Shown: positions 27,347 to 36,707 of the stretch, in pieces
Position numbering within the stretch: the first letter of the stretch is position 1
How the letters are laid out: each line of letters opens with the position of its first letter
Origin: UBA10364 sp905182675
GTDB taxonomy: Bacteria > Bacteroidota > Bacteroidia > Flavobacteriales > Schleiferiaceae
Assembly (NCBI GenBank): GCA_963933975.1
Contig: CAWVWE010000011.1
Span: 1-61,643, forward strand
Length of the DNA stretch: 61,643 nt
Reading direction: 5' to 3'
The notes under the pieces: model-generated
Database searches by the model: none
Told to the model about the DNA's origin: nothing
What the model saw: only the letters and a program-made list of their open reading frames with translations
Made by a program: the position numbers and the translations under genes

Positions 27347-28990
27347 TTAGTGATCGTTTAACAAGGATTCCGCTTGTTTCTTGGCGGCAGCGGTAACCTG
27401 CTCACCACTCAATATCCTTGCGATCTCTTGCGTTCTTTCCTTCTTATTTAAAACATGAACCGTTGAATAGGTGGTGTCAGCCTGCTGATGTTTTGAGACT
27501 TTCCAATGTACAGAGGCTTTAGAGGCTACTTGCGGTAAATGAGTAATGGCTATAATTTGTTGCTTTTTAGAAAGCTCTCTCATTAACGTACCCACCTTTT
27601 CCGCTGTTGATCCACTAATCCCTGTATCTATTTCATCGAAGACCTGGGTGCTCAAAGAAGCATGTAGACCTAAAACCGCTTTTAAGGCTAGTTTAACTCG
27701 ACTTTGTTCACCTCCTGAAGCAACTTTGTGCAGTGGTTCCATACTGCTCCCTGGATTGGCGGCAAACAAGAAAAGAGGTTTATAGGTACCGTGTGTCTTA
27801 GGTCCTGTTGGAGACCAATCAAGTTTCATCTTTGCCTTAGGTAGATCAACTCGATCTAAATAATCTTTGAATGCATCTTCAATTATTCTTGTAGCCTGGA
27901 TACGCTTTTGATGTAACTCTTCACCGTAAGCAGCTAGAGTAGATGATCTGAGAATTTGCTCATCTTTCAGTCTAGCTAATTCAGTTTCTCTGTTTAGGAG
28001 TCTGTCAACTTGCTGTTCAACAGAATCTTTTTTATGTAGTAACTCTTCAATACTAGATACTCTGTATTTCCGAACTAATGCATCGATACGTTTTCTAGTT
28101 GCGTCCAGCTCATTGTATTCGTTATCGGACATGGTAGAATCCATGTTAAGCTTAACCTTCCTTTGGAGATTTTGAATATTTCCAATGATTAAGTTTAGCT
28201 CTTCAACGTCCGATTCGAACCGCTGATCAGCCATTGCTAAGCTGGTTAGAGCAGACTCCAGAGTGAATAGTCCATCCATTACCCCAGAGTTTTTTGAAAT
28301 ACTCGAAGAAACCTCTGAAAATAGCTCTTGCTGATTTCTTGCAGATCGAGCCGATTCTAATTGAGATTCTATCTCTTGATATTGTTGAACATTAATTACT
28401 ACAGCGTTAAGTTCCTTTTTGACAAAGGTTAAATAATCAAGGTCTGCTGCACTACCTAATCCATCAAGTGCAACTATTTTATTTTGTGCTTCGAGAAATG
28501 AAGTATATTCCTTCTGATATTGAGTTTTCTCCTTTTTAAGTTGTGCAAAAGCATCTATCAACTCTAGTTGTTGGTCCGTTCTGTTTAGAAGACCTTCGTC
28601 ATTCTGACTATTCACATCAATAAACAATCCTGCTAACGCTGATAACACAGATGCTTTTACTGGAGTGTCATTAATAAAACAACGACTCTTACCAGAGGGA
28701 AGTAGTTCTCGTCTAAAAACAGTATCACGATCGTAATCTACATCATACGACAGAAAAGCTTCTTTCAACGCCACATCCACCTCCACCGTAATTTCAATAA
28801 TAGATTTTTTAGAGGAATCCTTTAAGATGTTTTTTGCATTGATTCTTTTTCCTAACGCAGCGGACAAGGCACCAAGTAATATGCTTTTCCCTGCTCCTGT
28901 CTCACCCGTCATTACTGTCAACCCGGGCGCTACAGCTAAGGATAGGGAATCAATCAGAATAAAATTTTGAATTTCAATCTGCTTCAGCAT
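27347..28990 (-). CDS. recN: DNA repair protein RecN
   Basis: A 547-residue SMC-like ATPase for double-strand break repair. The N-terminal Walker A is TGETGAGKS at 28-36. A long central coiled coil spans roughly residues 155-360, and the C-terminal half has the ABC signature ASGGEQSR and Walker B QVFDEIDTGISG. The start codon overlaps the stop of the PorD/DUF4835 gene by one base (TAATG). Confidence 0.96.
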   Translation of the reverse strand: MLKQIEIQNFILIDSLSLAVAPGLTVMTGETGAGKSILLGALSAALGKRINAKNILKDSSKKSIIEITVEVDVALKEAFLSYDVDYDRDTVFRRELLPSGKSRCFINDTPVKASVLSALAGLFIDVNSQNDEGLLNRTDQQLELIDAFAQLKKEKTQYQKEYTSFLEAQNKIVALDGLGSAADLDYLTFVKKELNAVVINVQQYQEIESQLESARSARNQQELFSEVSSSISKNSGVMDGLFTLESALTSLAMADQRFESDVEELNLIIGNIQNLQRKVKLNMDSTMSDNEYNELDATRKRIDALVRKYRVSSIEELLHKKDSVEQQVDRLLNRETELARLKDEQILRSSTLAAYGEELHQKRIQATRIIEDAFKDYLDRVDLPKAKMKLDWSPTGPKTHGTYKPLFLFAANPGSSMEPLHKVASGGEQSRVKLALKAVLGLHASLSTQVFDEIDTGISGSTAEKVGTLMRELSKKQQIIAITHLPQVASKASVHWKVSKHQQADTTYSTVHVLNKKERTQEIARILSGEQVTAAAKKQAESLLNDH

Positions 28991-29898
28991 TATTTACCCA
29001 GTTTAGAATAACTACTCGCATGAGTTCTGTCTAAACTTTCCAAAAGCTCTTGAAGACCCTTAATGTCAACTTGAAGCTTATCAGCTTCCGAAAATAGGCT
29101 AATGATTTCGGTGTTTTTAGCATCGAAAAATAGATTCATTAGATAACTATTCGGACGTTTTTGATTTGACTCTTCCAGTTTTCTGATCGCAGTTTGAATG
29201 GTTTCTAATGCTCCTTTGTGCTTGGCAGAGAGATGCATCAAATCTAAGCCCTGTCTGTGGTAGAGATATAAGCAATCCTTTACAGGGTCAAATGCAGGAC
29301 TATTGAGCGCATCTGATATCCAAAACCGATTCTTATTACCATCAAAACTTTTCCATCCACTAGCGCCACCACTGCTTTGAGCGGTGGTTACTATAGATTG
29401 AGCTATGGCAAACTCCGGGTCACCTCCATTTGCTTTAAACGTACACCTATCTAAGCCAATTATTGTGTAAGCGTAAAAAGCCAAAATCGAACTAAGGTTC
29501 GTGGTAAACGTGTTTTGCTGAAAATCAATGGGTTCGTTTTCTCGATAGGAAAAAACCACATCCTTGTCCATTACCTTCAGCACAGGTGAATTATACTGGG
29601 ATCCAAACACGGGGCGAGAATACTGAATTTGTAGGTTAGCACTGAACCTACTACCGCTCATACTCTCTATCGTCAAAATAAAACTACAAGCAATTCTCTC
29701 TTGATCTGAATACTTGTGATCCGTAAACGTGTAACCGTTAAGAAAGCTTTGTAAAGTACTTTCGAGAGCTATAAAAACGTCCTTATTAGTAGCCTGGACT
29801 TCAGGACTCAATACTCTCGCCGTTGCACGAAGCTCCTGAGCGGACAACGTGGACAGAGTATATACAAAGAGTAAGGCTGTTAAAACGTATTTATTCAT
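28990..29898 (-). CDS. DUF4835 family protein (PorD-like, type IX secretion)
   Basis: A 302-residue secreted protein with signal peptide MNKYVLTALLFVYTLSTLSA. The mature chain begins QELRATARVLSPEVQATNKD and contains FYAYTIIGLDRCTF, the DUF4835 pattern. As I recall, the family has been named PorD and tied to the T9SS; the two T9SS-tailed proteases in this window agree with a working system. Its position between coaBC and recN is the standard Flavobacteriia order. Confidence 0.85.
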   Translation of the reverse strand: MNKYVLTALLFVYTLSTLSAQELRATARVLSPEVQATNKDVFIALESTLQSFLNGYTFTDHKYSDQERIACSFILTIESMSGSRFSANLQIQYSRPVFGSQYNSPVLKVMDKDVVFSYRENEPIDFQQNTFTTNLSSILAFYAYTIIGLDRCTFKANGGDPEFAIAQSIVTTAQSSGGASGWKSFDGNKNRFWISDALNSPAFDPVKDCLYLYHRQGLDLMHLSAKHKGALETIQTAIRKLEESNQKRPNSYLMNLFFDAKNTEIISLFSEADKLQVDIKGLQELLESLDRTHASSYSKLGK

Positions 29899-31123
29899 TT
29901 CTAAGATGGAAGTGTTTCGTAAATAACGACATTAATACACCTCCTAATATATCCTTTGATTGAATTGGATAAAATATTTCGTGTCCATCAGCAAAGTATA
30001 CTTGAACCTCATTCGTAGTGGATTCAAAACCTACCCCTTGTTTGCCCAAAACATTCAGAACGATTGCATCAGCAGACTTGCGGACTAATTTATCTTTTGC
30101 ATAAGAAGGACCATTTTGAGTTTCTAAGGCAAATCCAATCACATATTGCCCTTCCTTTTTTAAGGCGCCTAAGGAGGCTAGTATATCCGAAGTTCGCTCT
30201 AGGTCTATGGTCATCGTAGACCCATTGTCTACTTTTTTTATTTTGTTGATGTCAACAGTTAAAGGTCTAAAGTCACTCACCGCGGCCGTGCATATTGTTA
30301 GATGCGCATCGCTGAATTTAGATAACGTCGCTTCCAGCATATTTTTAGCGCTGATGACATGGATGGTTTCTATGTGTTCTATGTCGAGAGAGGCTTGCGT
30401 GGGGCCAAGAATCAACGTAACCTCTGCGCCTAGTGAATAAGCAGCTTTTGCTAAAGCAGCACCCATTCTACCTGAACTATTATTACCTAGATACCGAACG
30501 GGGTCTAAGTGCTCATGCGTTGGTCCTGCATTTATCAAGACTTTTTTACCGTACAATGGACTCGACTCTAAGCAATACTTTTCTACAGCAGCAAAAATAT
30601 GTTCTGGTTCAGCCATTCTGCCTTTTCCGACTAAACCGGATGCCAGTTCACCAAATTCAGCATCAATAATCTCTATACCTCTCTTTGAAAGTTCTTCGAG
30701 GTTGCTCGTTGTTGCACCATTCTTAAACATATCTAAGTCCATTGCTGGAGCAACAAAAACAGGACATTTAGCGCTCATGTAAACCGCCGACAAAAGATTG
30801 TCGCATGCACCCGTAGCCATTTTAGATAAGGTATTGGAAGAAGCGGGTGCAATAATCATTAGATCCGCCCATAGTCCCATTTCTACATGGTTATTCCAAA
30901 CGCCGTAAGCCTTTTTATCATCTTCAATAAAACTACTGTAAACAGGTCTATTACTTAGTGTTGAAAGCGTCAAAGGGGTGACAAAATCCTTGGCAGCATC
31001 AGTGATAACTACTTGGACCTCGGCACCCCTTTTAATGAATTCTCGGACTATGTGAGCACTTTTAAAAGCAGCTATACTACCGGAAACACCTAGCAATATT
31101 TTGCGATTTTTAAGAATACTCAT
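29891..31123 (-). CDS. coaBC: Bifunctional phosphopantothenoylcysteine decarboxylase/phosphopantothenate-cysteine ligase
   Basis: A 410-residue coenzyme A biosynthesis enzyme. The N-terminal FMN-dependent CoaC domain (1-185) starts with ILLGVSGSIAAFKSAHIVRE, with the family histidine probably in VWNNHVEMGLWAD, and contains PAMDLDMFKNGATTSN. The CoaB domain follows at about 190, with KVLINAGPTHEHLDPVRYLG and DFRPLTVDINKIKK. It overlaps the next gene by 8 bp. Confidence 0.96.
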   Translation of the reverse strand: MSILKNRKILLGVSGSIAAFKSAHIVREFIKRGAEVQVVITDAAKDFVTPLTLSTLSNRPVYSSFIEDDKKAYGVWNNHVEMGLWADLMIIAPASSNTLSKMATGACDNLLSAVYMSAKCPVFVAPAMDLDMFKNGATTSNLEELSKRGIEIIDAEFGELASGLVGKGRMAEPEHIFAAVEKYCLESSPLYGKKVLINAGPTHEHLDPVRYLGNNSSGRMGAALAKAAYSLGAEVTLILGPTQASLDIEHIETIHVISAKNMLEATLSKFSDAHLTICTAAVSDFRPLTVDINKIKKVDNGSTMTIDLERTSDILASLGALKKEGQYVIGFALETQNGPSYAKDKLVRKSADAIVLNVLGKQGVGFESTTNEVQVYFADGHEIFYPIQSKDILGGVLMSLFTKHFHLRNE

Positions 31124-31132
31124 AACCTTAGG

Positions 31133-31465
31133 TTATTTGCCCTCTTTCTCTAGCTCTTCTCTACGGAAATAAATACGACTTTCCAGCCATTCCTGAAGCG
31201 CTAGTGCCGTGGGTTTAGGTAAACTTTCATAGAACCTGCTCACTTCAATTTGCTCCTTGTTCTCAAAAATCTCTTCTAGAGATTCTGTAGAAGAAGCAAA
31301 TTCTTGAAGTTTTGCATGTAGCTCTTCACGAGTGTCGTCATTGATTTGTTCAGCGCGTTTTGCGATGATGGTCAATGCTTCATAGATGTTGTTAGTTGCT
31401 GCGTCAATCTTATTCACGTCATGAGTGACCGTGGTCTTATCAGCTTGCATCTTCTTGTAATCCAT
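31133..31465 (-). CDS. rpoZ: DNA-directed RNA polymerase omega subunit
   Basis: A 110-residue small RNA polymerase subunit of the Bacteroidota type. It has NNIYEALTIIAKRAEQINDD, matching the omega helix with ALxxIAKRAxQI, and then a charged acidic stretch. It lies 9 bp before coaBC and 15 bp after bamD, the usual position in this phylum. Confidence 0.88.
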   Translation of the reverse strand: MDYKKMQADKTTVTHDVNKIDAATNNIYEALTIIAKRAEQINDDTREELHAKLQEFASSTESLEEIFENKEQIEVSRFYESLPKPTALALQEWLESRIYFRREELEKEGK

Positions 31466-31480
31466 ATGCTTAAGGATAAT

Positions 31481-32248
31481 TTATTTATTCAATTTAAGTA
31501 ATTCTTTGAGGTAGCCACTTTCAGGAAAAATGGCCTCTAAGTCGTTCGTAGCTGTTCGCGCTTCAATAAATCTATCGTCTTGAAGTGCTAAAACACTGTT
31601 TTCAGCTAATTTATAAGCTGCCTTCGCTTTCAAATACATTGCTTCTTCACGATAAGGCGTATCTGGAAATTCACTTAATGTAGTCGTTAGTGCGGTCATA
31701 GCCGCTTTGTACTGTCTTGTTTTGTAGTACTGTTTGGCTATTTCGTAACTCTTAGTTTCTAACCTACTTCTCAGCTCTTCCATGTGCTCGTTACAAAGAT
31801 CAATCTGTTCTGACGTAGGGTGAGTATTAATGAATAGCTGTAGCTCATTAATGGCTTTGAAGGTGTATGCTTGATCAAGACTGTGCGAAGGCGCCTCTAA
31901 ATAATAACAATACGCAGTAAGATATGCAGCCTCATCTGCTTGAGCGTGCGACGGAAAAGTCTTGTAGAAATTTTTAAAATGATAACCAGCTAAGATGTAG
32001 TCTTTTTGCATATACAAAGTATGTGCATAGTAAAAATATACTTCTTGCGCTTTGTGTGTTCCTCTATATAAGGCGATCAATTCATCAAAAATCGGGTACG
32101 CTTTGTTGTACTCCGCTGCGTCATAATATTCCACAGCTTTTTGGAACTTATAGTCTAAGTCCTTACTCTTGAGTACTTCTTGATACTCTCCGCAGCTGAT
32201 CAGCATTACGGCTGTAGCTATATATATTCCTAACTTTTTTATCATCAT
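31481..32248 (-). CDS. bamD: Outer membrane assembly lipoprotein BamD
   Basis: A 255-residue lipoprotein of the BAM complex that inserts beta-barrel proteins in the outer membrane. Its signal has a lipobox, MLISC, with Cys19. TPR-like repeats fill the rest (KFQKAVEYYDAAEYNKAYPI; AAMTALTTTLSEFPDTPYRE). A longer frame to 32323 would bury this lipoprotein signal behind 25 extra residues and would begin upstream of the -7 element at 32257-32264, so ATG 32248 (or 32245) is chosen. Confidence 0.93.
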   Translation of the reverse strand: MMIKKLGIYIATAVMLISCGEYQEVLKSKDLDYKFQKAVEYYDAAEYNKAYPIFDELIALYRGTHKAQEVYFYYAHTLYMQKDYILAGYHFKNFYKTFPSHAQADEAAYLTAYCYYLEAPSHSLDQAYTFKAINELQLFINTHPTSEQIDLCNEHMEELRSRLETKSYEIAKQYYKTRQYKAAMTALTTTLSEFPDTPYREEAMYLKAKAAYKLAENSVLALQDDRFIEARTATNDLEAIFPESGYLKELLKLNK

Positions 32249-32256
32249 TGAACGGA

Positions 32257-32264
32257 CAAAGGTA
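32257..32264 (-). promoter_or_regulatory. -7 promoter element of bamD
   Basis: The minus strand reads TACCTTTG, an exact TAnnTTTG match, ending 8 nt before ATG 32248. It suggests bamD-rpoZ-coaBC-porD-recN can be transcribed separately from the glycosyltransferase gene upstream, with an almost leaderless mRNA. Confidence 0.5.
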
Positions 32265-32270
32265 ATGTAT

Positions 32271-33296
32271 TTACCAAACTTGCAGAGAGGAAATATCATC
32301 ATAATGCCTGCCTTCTTTAACATTATTCAAAATACACCCTATAAGGGCACTAGCGTAGTCCGGATATGGCCTAGGTTTGGGTGAAGGTGAATTGAAAAAT
32401 TCTTGCCATAATTCAATAGAATCTTCATTTAAGCCTAGAAATACTGGGACTCCCAACTGAGCTATGGCGATCGCATTTGACTCCTGTTCGTATTGCCCTC
32501 TTACCGGACATACCATAAGTTTCTTTCCCAGATGAACAGCTTCTGATGGCGCTTCGAATCCTGCACCGCATATAAGTCCCTTACACGATTTAAAACTTTC
32601 CGCGTAATGAATCACATCTATCTTAAAAACGGTTGCGTTGTTTGTCATTAGGTTTGACTTTTCCCGAGTAAAAACATGAAATGTTTCCTTTGGAAATTGA
32701 CTTAGAAATTCTAAAAGTATTGATGGCTTGAAAGATGGCAGGTAGACGGTATAGTGATGACCACTACTTACTTCAACGTCTCTAAGGTCCTTTCGGATAA
32801 TTGGAGGAAGAATATAGGAATCATAAGGTGCAAAATGAAAACCAAGTTTATACGTTGATGGTGACAAATACTTTAGCACGAATTCCCAATGTAAAGACTT
32901 CACGCTAGGTCTTGGGGTGTTTTTGGACAAGTATGCTGCCTGATGACTTAACTCAATCGACGGTACATTTCTTAACATACAAGCGTAGGAACAAATGCTT
33001 TCGAAGTCTATCACGATAAGATCATACTTGTCAACTGGAAGATGAATGATATCCCAAAGAAACCGTAAGGGCTTATTGCGTAATAGACTTTTCCAATAAC
33101 TGACGGCCCCTGAAGAGTTGTACACCATGGCCAATCCATACCTTTGGTATTTGATAGGAAAACCCAAGTCTAAATCACTTTGAGTACCAGCTACTAAAAC
33201 ATCAACGTTGGCTTGCCTTGCGAACTTAGGCACTAAATCACGCGCTCTAGCTACATGACCGTTTCCCGTTCCCTGAAAGGCGTATAGAACATTCAA
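32271..33296 (-). CDS. GT-B fold glycosyltransferase family protein
   Basis: A 341-residue cytosolic or membrane-associated protein with the family N-terminus VLYAFQGTGNGHVARARDLV, a nucleotide-sugar transferase pattern like MurG/GT28. Later AVHLGKKLMVCPVRGQYEQESNA and CGAGFEAPSEA match the C-terminal donor-binding half. It starts at TTG (33296); no ATG fits and the N-terminal motif requires this start. Its substrate is not known. The last gene part is 22 bp before bamD. Confidence 0.8.
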   Translation of the reverse strand: MNVLYAFQGTGNGHVARARDLVPKFARQANVDVLVAGTQSDLDLGFPIKYQRYGLAMVYNSSGAVSYWKSLLRNKPLRFLWDIIHLPVDKYDLIVIDFESICSYACMLRNVPSIELSHQAAYLSKNTPRPSVKSLHWEFVLKYLSPSTYKLGFHFAPYDSYILPPIIRKDLRDVEVSSGHHYTVYLPSFKPSILLEFLSQFPKETFHVFTREKSNLMTNNATVFKIDVIHYAESFKSCKGLICGAGFEAPSEAVHLGKKLMVCPVRGQYEQESNAIAIAQLGVPVFLGLNEDSIELWQEFFNSPSPKPRPYPDYASALIGCILNNVKEGRHYDDISSLQVW

Positions 33297-33359
33297 TTGG
33301 CTCGTGTTTAGAATTCCTTACATACCGTCAAGTACGTTATGTAAATCCATTTCATTGCG

Positions 33360-34247
33360 TTAAAGATCAAGCTTAATGAGTGCCGTTTTTATATTGTGGT
33401 CTAATTCTTTAGTTGCATTGACAAGTGGTAAACGGACTGTAGGTCCACAAACGCCTCTGTGACTAAGTAGTGATTTAACCCCGGCTGGATTACCCTCTGC
33501 GAATAGCAGATTTGTCAGTTTGAATAAAGCTAAATGTGCGGCTTTTGACGCCTGGAAATTACCTAAAACAAATTCATCATACATCTTACAGAAGATTTCA
33601 GGAACACCCTGTCCACTCACAGAAATCACCCCTTCTGCACCAAGTCCTAACATGGCAAAAGTTAAATTATCGTCACCTGAGATTATACTAAAGCCTTGCG
33701 GTCTGTCCAATATCAAGGTGGTAATCTGATCCAAATCACCACTAGCTTCCTTGATTCCTATGATATTATTGAAATCATTTGCTAATCTTAGTGTGGTTGA
33801 AGCCTGCATATTAGAGCTTGTTCGTCCTGGTACGTTGTACAGAATCATGGGCAGTGAACTGGCTGCGGCGAGAGTAGCATAGTGCTGGTATATACCTTCT
33901 TGTGAAGGTTTATTATAGTAAGGGCTTGCGCTTAATATTGCACTTACTCCATTCCTGGAAAAGTTTGTTAATTCACGACAGACAGCCGATGTGTTATTAC
34001 CGCCTATTCCGAAAACAACAGGTAAACGCCCTGCATTCCATTCTAAAACAAAATCTAAGGCTTGATACTTTTCTACCTCTGAGAGTGAGGGATTCTCTGC
34101 GGTGGTCCCGTTGACCACAAAGTAATCTACTCCTCCAGAAATACAGTGTTCAAGGAGTCTTTCAAAACCAATAAAATCTATAGATCCATTAGATTCAAAC
34201 GGAGTGACTAAAGCAACCCCTACTCCTTTTAATAGCATATCATTCAT
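33360..34247 (-). CDS. dapA: 4-hydroxy-tetrahydrodipicolinate synthase
   Basis: A 295-residue TIM-barrel enzyme for lysine/meso-diaminopimelate synthesis, condensing pyruvate with aspartate semialdehyde. It has the motif VNGTTAENPSLS (usually GTTGE, here Ala for the second Gly), the tyrosine in YNVPGRTS, and the Schiff-base lysine in GIKEASGD. The start overlaps the upstream gene by 8 bp; an internal ATG at 34238 is also possible. Confidence 0.96.
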   Translation of the reverse strand: MNDMLLKGVGVALVTPFESNGSIDFIGFERLLEHCISGGVDYFVVNGTTAENPSLSEVEKYQALDFVLEWNAGRLPVVFGIGGNNTSAVCRELTNFSRNGVSAILSASPYYNKPSQEGIYQHYATLAAASSLPMILYNVPGRTSSNMQASTTLRLANDFNNIIGIKEASGDLDQITTLILDRPQGFSIISGDDNLTFAMLGLGAEGVISVSGQGVPEIFCKMYDEFVLGNFQASKAAHLALFKLTNLLFAEGNPAGVKSLLSHRGVCGPTVRLPLVNATKELDHNIKTALIKLDL

Positions 34248-34704
34248 GGCTCATTTTATTTAAATACGATCTCATAGTTTCGATTTTCTCCTTTAGTGCG
34301 TTTTCTCCAACAATCGATAGGTCAGCATCCGGGTAAACCCCCATCATATCAATTCTAAACTCGTAAGATCTGGCATACCAATACCAGGCTAACTCGGTGC
34401 TGCTCGAAACGTTGATTACAATATGATTGGACACTGATACCTCTGGAAGAGGCATGATGGGAACTCCTTTCCAACTGAAGTCATTTGTAAACATCACTGC
34501 ACTATTAACTGCATTATCCTTAAGCCTTACTTCATTCTTTGTATAAACGCCTTGTAACTTGGTGAAAGATTCTTTCAGAAGTTCAAATTGAAGGTCATTA
34601 TCGCATAACAAGGTCACAAAGGGTTGTGCTGTTACTGGACGCTTTGTACTCAATTGCATTGAACGTAGACCTCGCTGCCTGTAATAATCCTTTATAAATC
34701 TCAT
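34240..34704 (-). CDS. DUF6913-type conserved protein
   Basis: A 154-residue protein with an Arg/Lys-rich N-terminus (MRFIKDYYRQRGLR) and no signal peptide or TM helix. As I recall it, the DUF6913 family in Flavobacteriia lies between ligA and dapA just as here. It contains VMFTNDFSWKGVPIMPLPE. No catalytic motif is visible and function is unknown. It overlaps ligA by 4 bp. Confidence 0.7.
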   Translation of the reverse strand: MRFIKDYYRQRGLRSMQLSTKRPVTAQPFVTLLCDNDLQFELLKESFTKLQGVYTKNEVRLKDNAVNSAVMFTNDFSWKGVPIMPLPEVSVSNHIVINVSSSTELAWYWYARSYEFRIDMMGVYPDADLSIVGENALKEKIETMRSYLNKMSHE

Positions 34705-36707
34705 ACGCCTATTAATTCTAAAAACGCTTGTTCAGATAAAATAGGCACCCCTAAGATGGTTGCCTTTTCTAACTTAGAAGGCCCCATGCCTTCACCGGCA
34801 ACAACATAAGTTGTTTTACCACTAATACTACTGACGCTCGTCCCGCCGTGTTTCTCAATAATATCCTTGATTTCATTTCTAGAGAAGCGACTAAAAACAC
34901 CAGAAACCACAATTTTAGATCCCGTTATTACACTATTTATAGCCAATGGCTCATCTATTCCCAAGTCAAAAGTGACCCCAGAAAGCTGAAGTTGGTCAAT
35001 CATAAGACAGTTCTCCGAATCCTCGAAAAAATCTATTACTTGGGCGGCAATGACACCACCAATAGTATCTACGTCTGAAATCTCCTCCAAACTCGCTAAG
35101 GACAGGGCCTCTATACTCCTGAAGTGCCTAGCCAGCTTTTTTGCCACCGTAGCTCCGACATGTCTTATACCTAAGGCAAATAAAACTCTATCAAAAGGGA
35201 CCTTAGTAGATGCAGCAATGCCCGCTAGTATATTTAAAACACTCTTTTCTTTAAATCCATCAAGGTTGATGAGATCTTCATAATCAAGTTGGTATAAGTC
35301 TGCTGGATGATTTACCAATCCTTCACGAACAAACAACTGTACGGTTTCCTGGCCCATGCCAGAAATATCCATTGCTTTTCTTGATATATAATGTTCTATC
35401 CTTCCGGAAATCTGAGTGGAACAACCTAAAGTATTGAGACAGTAATGTTGCACTTCACCATCCTTTCGGTGTAAGGTCGAATTACAATCAGGGCAAACAC
35501 TTACAAACTCCACCTTAACAGCTTCTGGCTGACGTTTCGATAAGTCTACACCGACTATTTTAGGAATTATTTCTCCTCCCTTTTCAACATAAACAAAGTC
35601 GCCTAAATGCAAGTCGAGAAGTTCAATTTGATCCGAATTGTGCAAGGAAGCACGCTTGACGTTAGTACCTCCTAGCCATACGGATTCAAGATTTGCTACA
35701 GGAGTAATTGCACCTGTTCTTCCAACCTGAAATGTCACGTTGTTGAGTACAGTACTTACTCTTTCGGTCTTGAACTTATATGCTGTTGCCCAACGTGGGG
35801 ATTTCGCTGTGAAACCCAAGTCTTGCTGCGCTTCATAGGAATCGACCTTAATCACAATCCCGTCGATATCAAACGGTAGTTTTTTTCTCTCCACATCCCA
35901 ATAATTTATAAAGGACATGATATCATCAATACCGCTACAAGTAGCGATAAATTTATTTTGAACTAATGGAACTTTGAAACCTAACGATCCAGCGGCCGCA
36001 ATGGCACTTGAGTGATGAGAACTGAGTACGCCTTCTGGTAATATGTAGTACAAGTAAGCATCTAAGCCTCTACGTGCAACCTCATTACTGTCTTGAAGTT
36101 TCAAAGATCCTGATGCACAGTTCCTAGGATTTGCAAACAGGGGCAAGCCTTCTTCAAGGCGTTTCTCATTTAACTTGTTGAACGCCAAGTGCGGCAGCAC
36201 AATCTCACCTCTAATTTCAAAATCAGAAGGTATGTTCCCTGTAAGTTGAAGAGGAATACTCTTGATGGTACGGACATTGTTGGTAATCTCATCTCCTTGG
36301 GTACCGTCACCACGGGTCACCGCTTGAGTGAGCGCACCGTTAACATAACGTATGCCAATAGCGACGCCATCATATTTTAATTCGCATACAAAAGAAGCTT
36401 CGGGCTCTAACTTTTGAACTCTTAAAATCCATTCTTGAATTTCCTCAAGAGAGTATGAATTACTCAACGAAAGCATGGGATAGCGGTGCTTAACTGTCGG
36501 GAATGATTTAGTTATTCCCCCACCCACTCGAACCGTTGGACTGTTGATGTCAGACCATTCCGGATACTTTAGTTCTAATCCTTCCAGCTCCTTTAATAAC
36601 TCGTCAAAAGTAATATCAGATAAGGTTGGCTTGTCATTTATGTAGTAGTTGACGTTGTGCTGGTGTAAGTCAATACGTAATTTCAGTAGTCGTTCTTTAT
36701 CTGTCAT
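34701..36707 (-). CDS. ligA: NAD-dependent DNA ligase
   Basis: A 668-residue ligase sealing nicks in replication and repair. The catalytic lysine is Lys111 in the KYDG motif. In order come the Ia/adenylation domain (SDITFDELLKELEGLE), OB-fold, a four-cysteine zinc finger (CPDC ... YCLNTLGC), helix-hairpin-helix repeats (VNHPADLYQLDYEDLINLDG) and a C-terminal BRCT domain from about residue 595. All parts are complete. The start overlaps prmC by 4 bp (ATGA). Confidence 0.97.
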   Translation of the reverse strand: MTDKERLLKLRIDLHQHNVNYYINDKPTLSDITFDELLKELEGLELKYPEWSDINSPTVRVGGGITKSFPTVKHRYPMLSLSNSYSLEEIQEWILRVQKLEPEASFVCELKYDGVAIGIRYVNGALTQAVTRGDGTQGDEITNNVRTIKSIPLQLTGNIPSDFEIRGEIVLPHLAFNKLNEKRLEEGLPLFANPRNCASGSLKLQDSNEVARRGLDAYLYYILPEGVLSSHHSSAIAAAGSLGFKVPLVQNKFIATCSGIDDIMSFINYWDVERKKLPFDIDGIVIKVDSYEAQQDLGFTAKSPRWATAYKFKTERVSTVLNNVTFQVGRTGAITPVANLESVWLGGTNVKRASLHNSDQIELLDLHLGDFVYVEKGGEIIPKIVGVDLSKRQPEAVKVEFVSVCPDCNSTLHRKDGEVQHYCLNTLGCSTQISGRIEHYISRKAMDISGMGQETVQLFVREGLVNHPADLYQLDYEDLINLDGFKEKSVLNILAGIAASTKVPFDRVLFALGIRHVGATVAKKLARHFRSIEALSLASLEEISDVDTIGGVIAAQVIDFFEDSENCLMIDQLQLSGVTFDLGIDEPLAINSVITGSKIVVSGVFSRFSRNEIKDIIEKHGGTSVSSISGKTTYVVAGEGMGPSKLEKATILGVPILSEQAFLELIGV

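Noticed and set aside
32249..32323. 25-residue N-terminal extension of BamD
   Set aside because: It would destroy the lipoprotein signal peptide and begins upstream of the promoter element.
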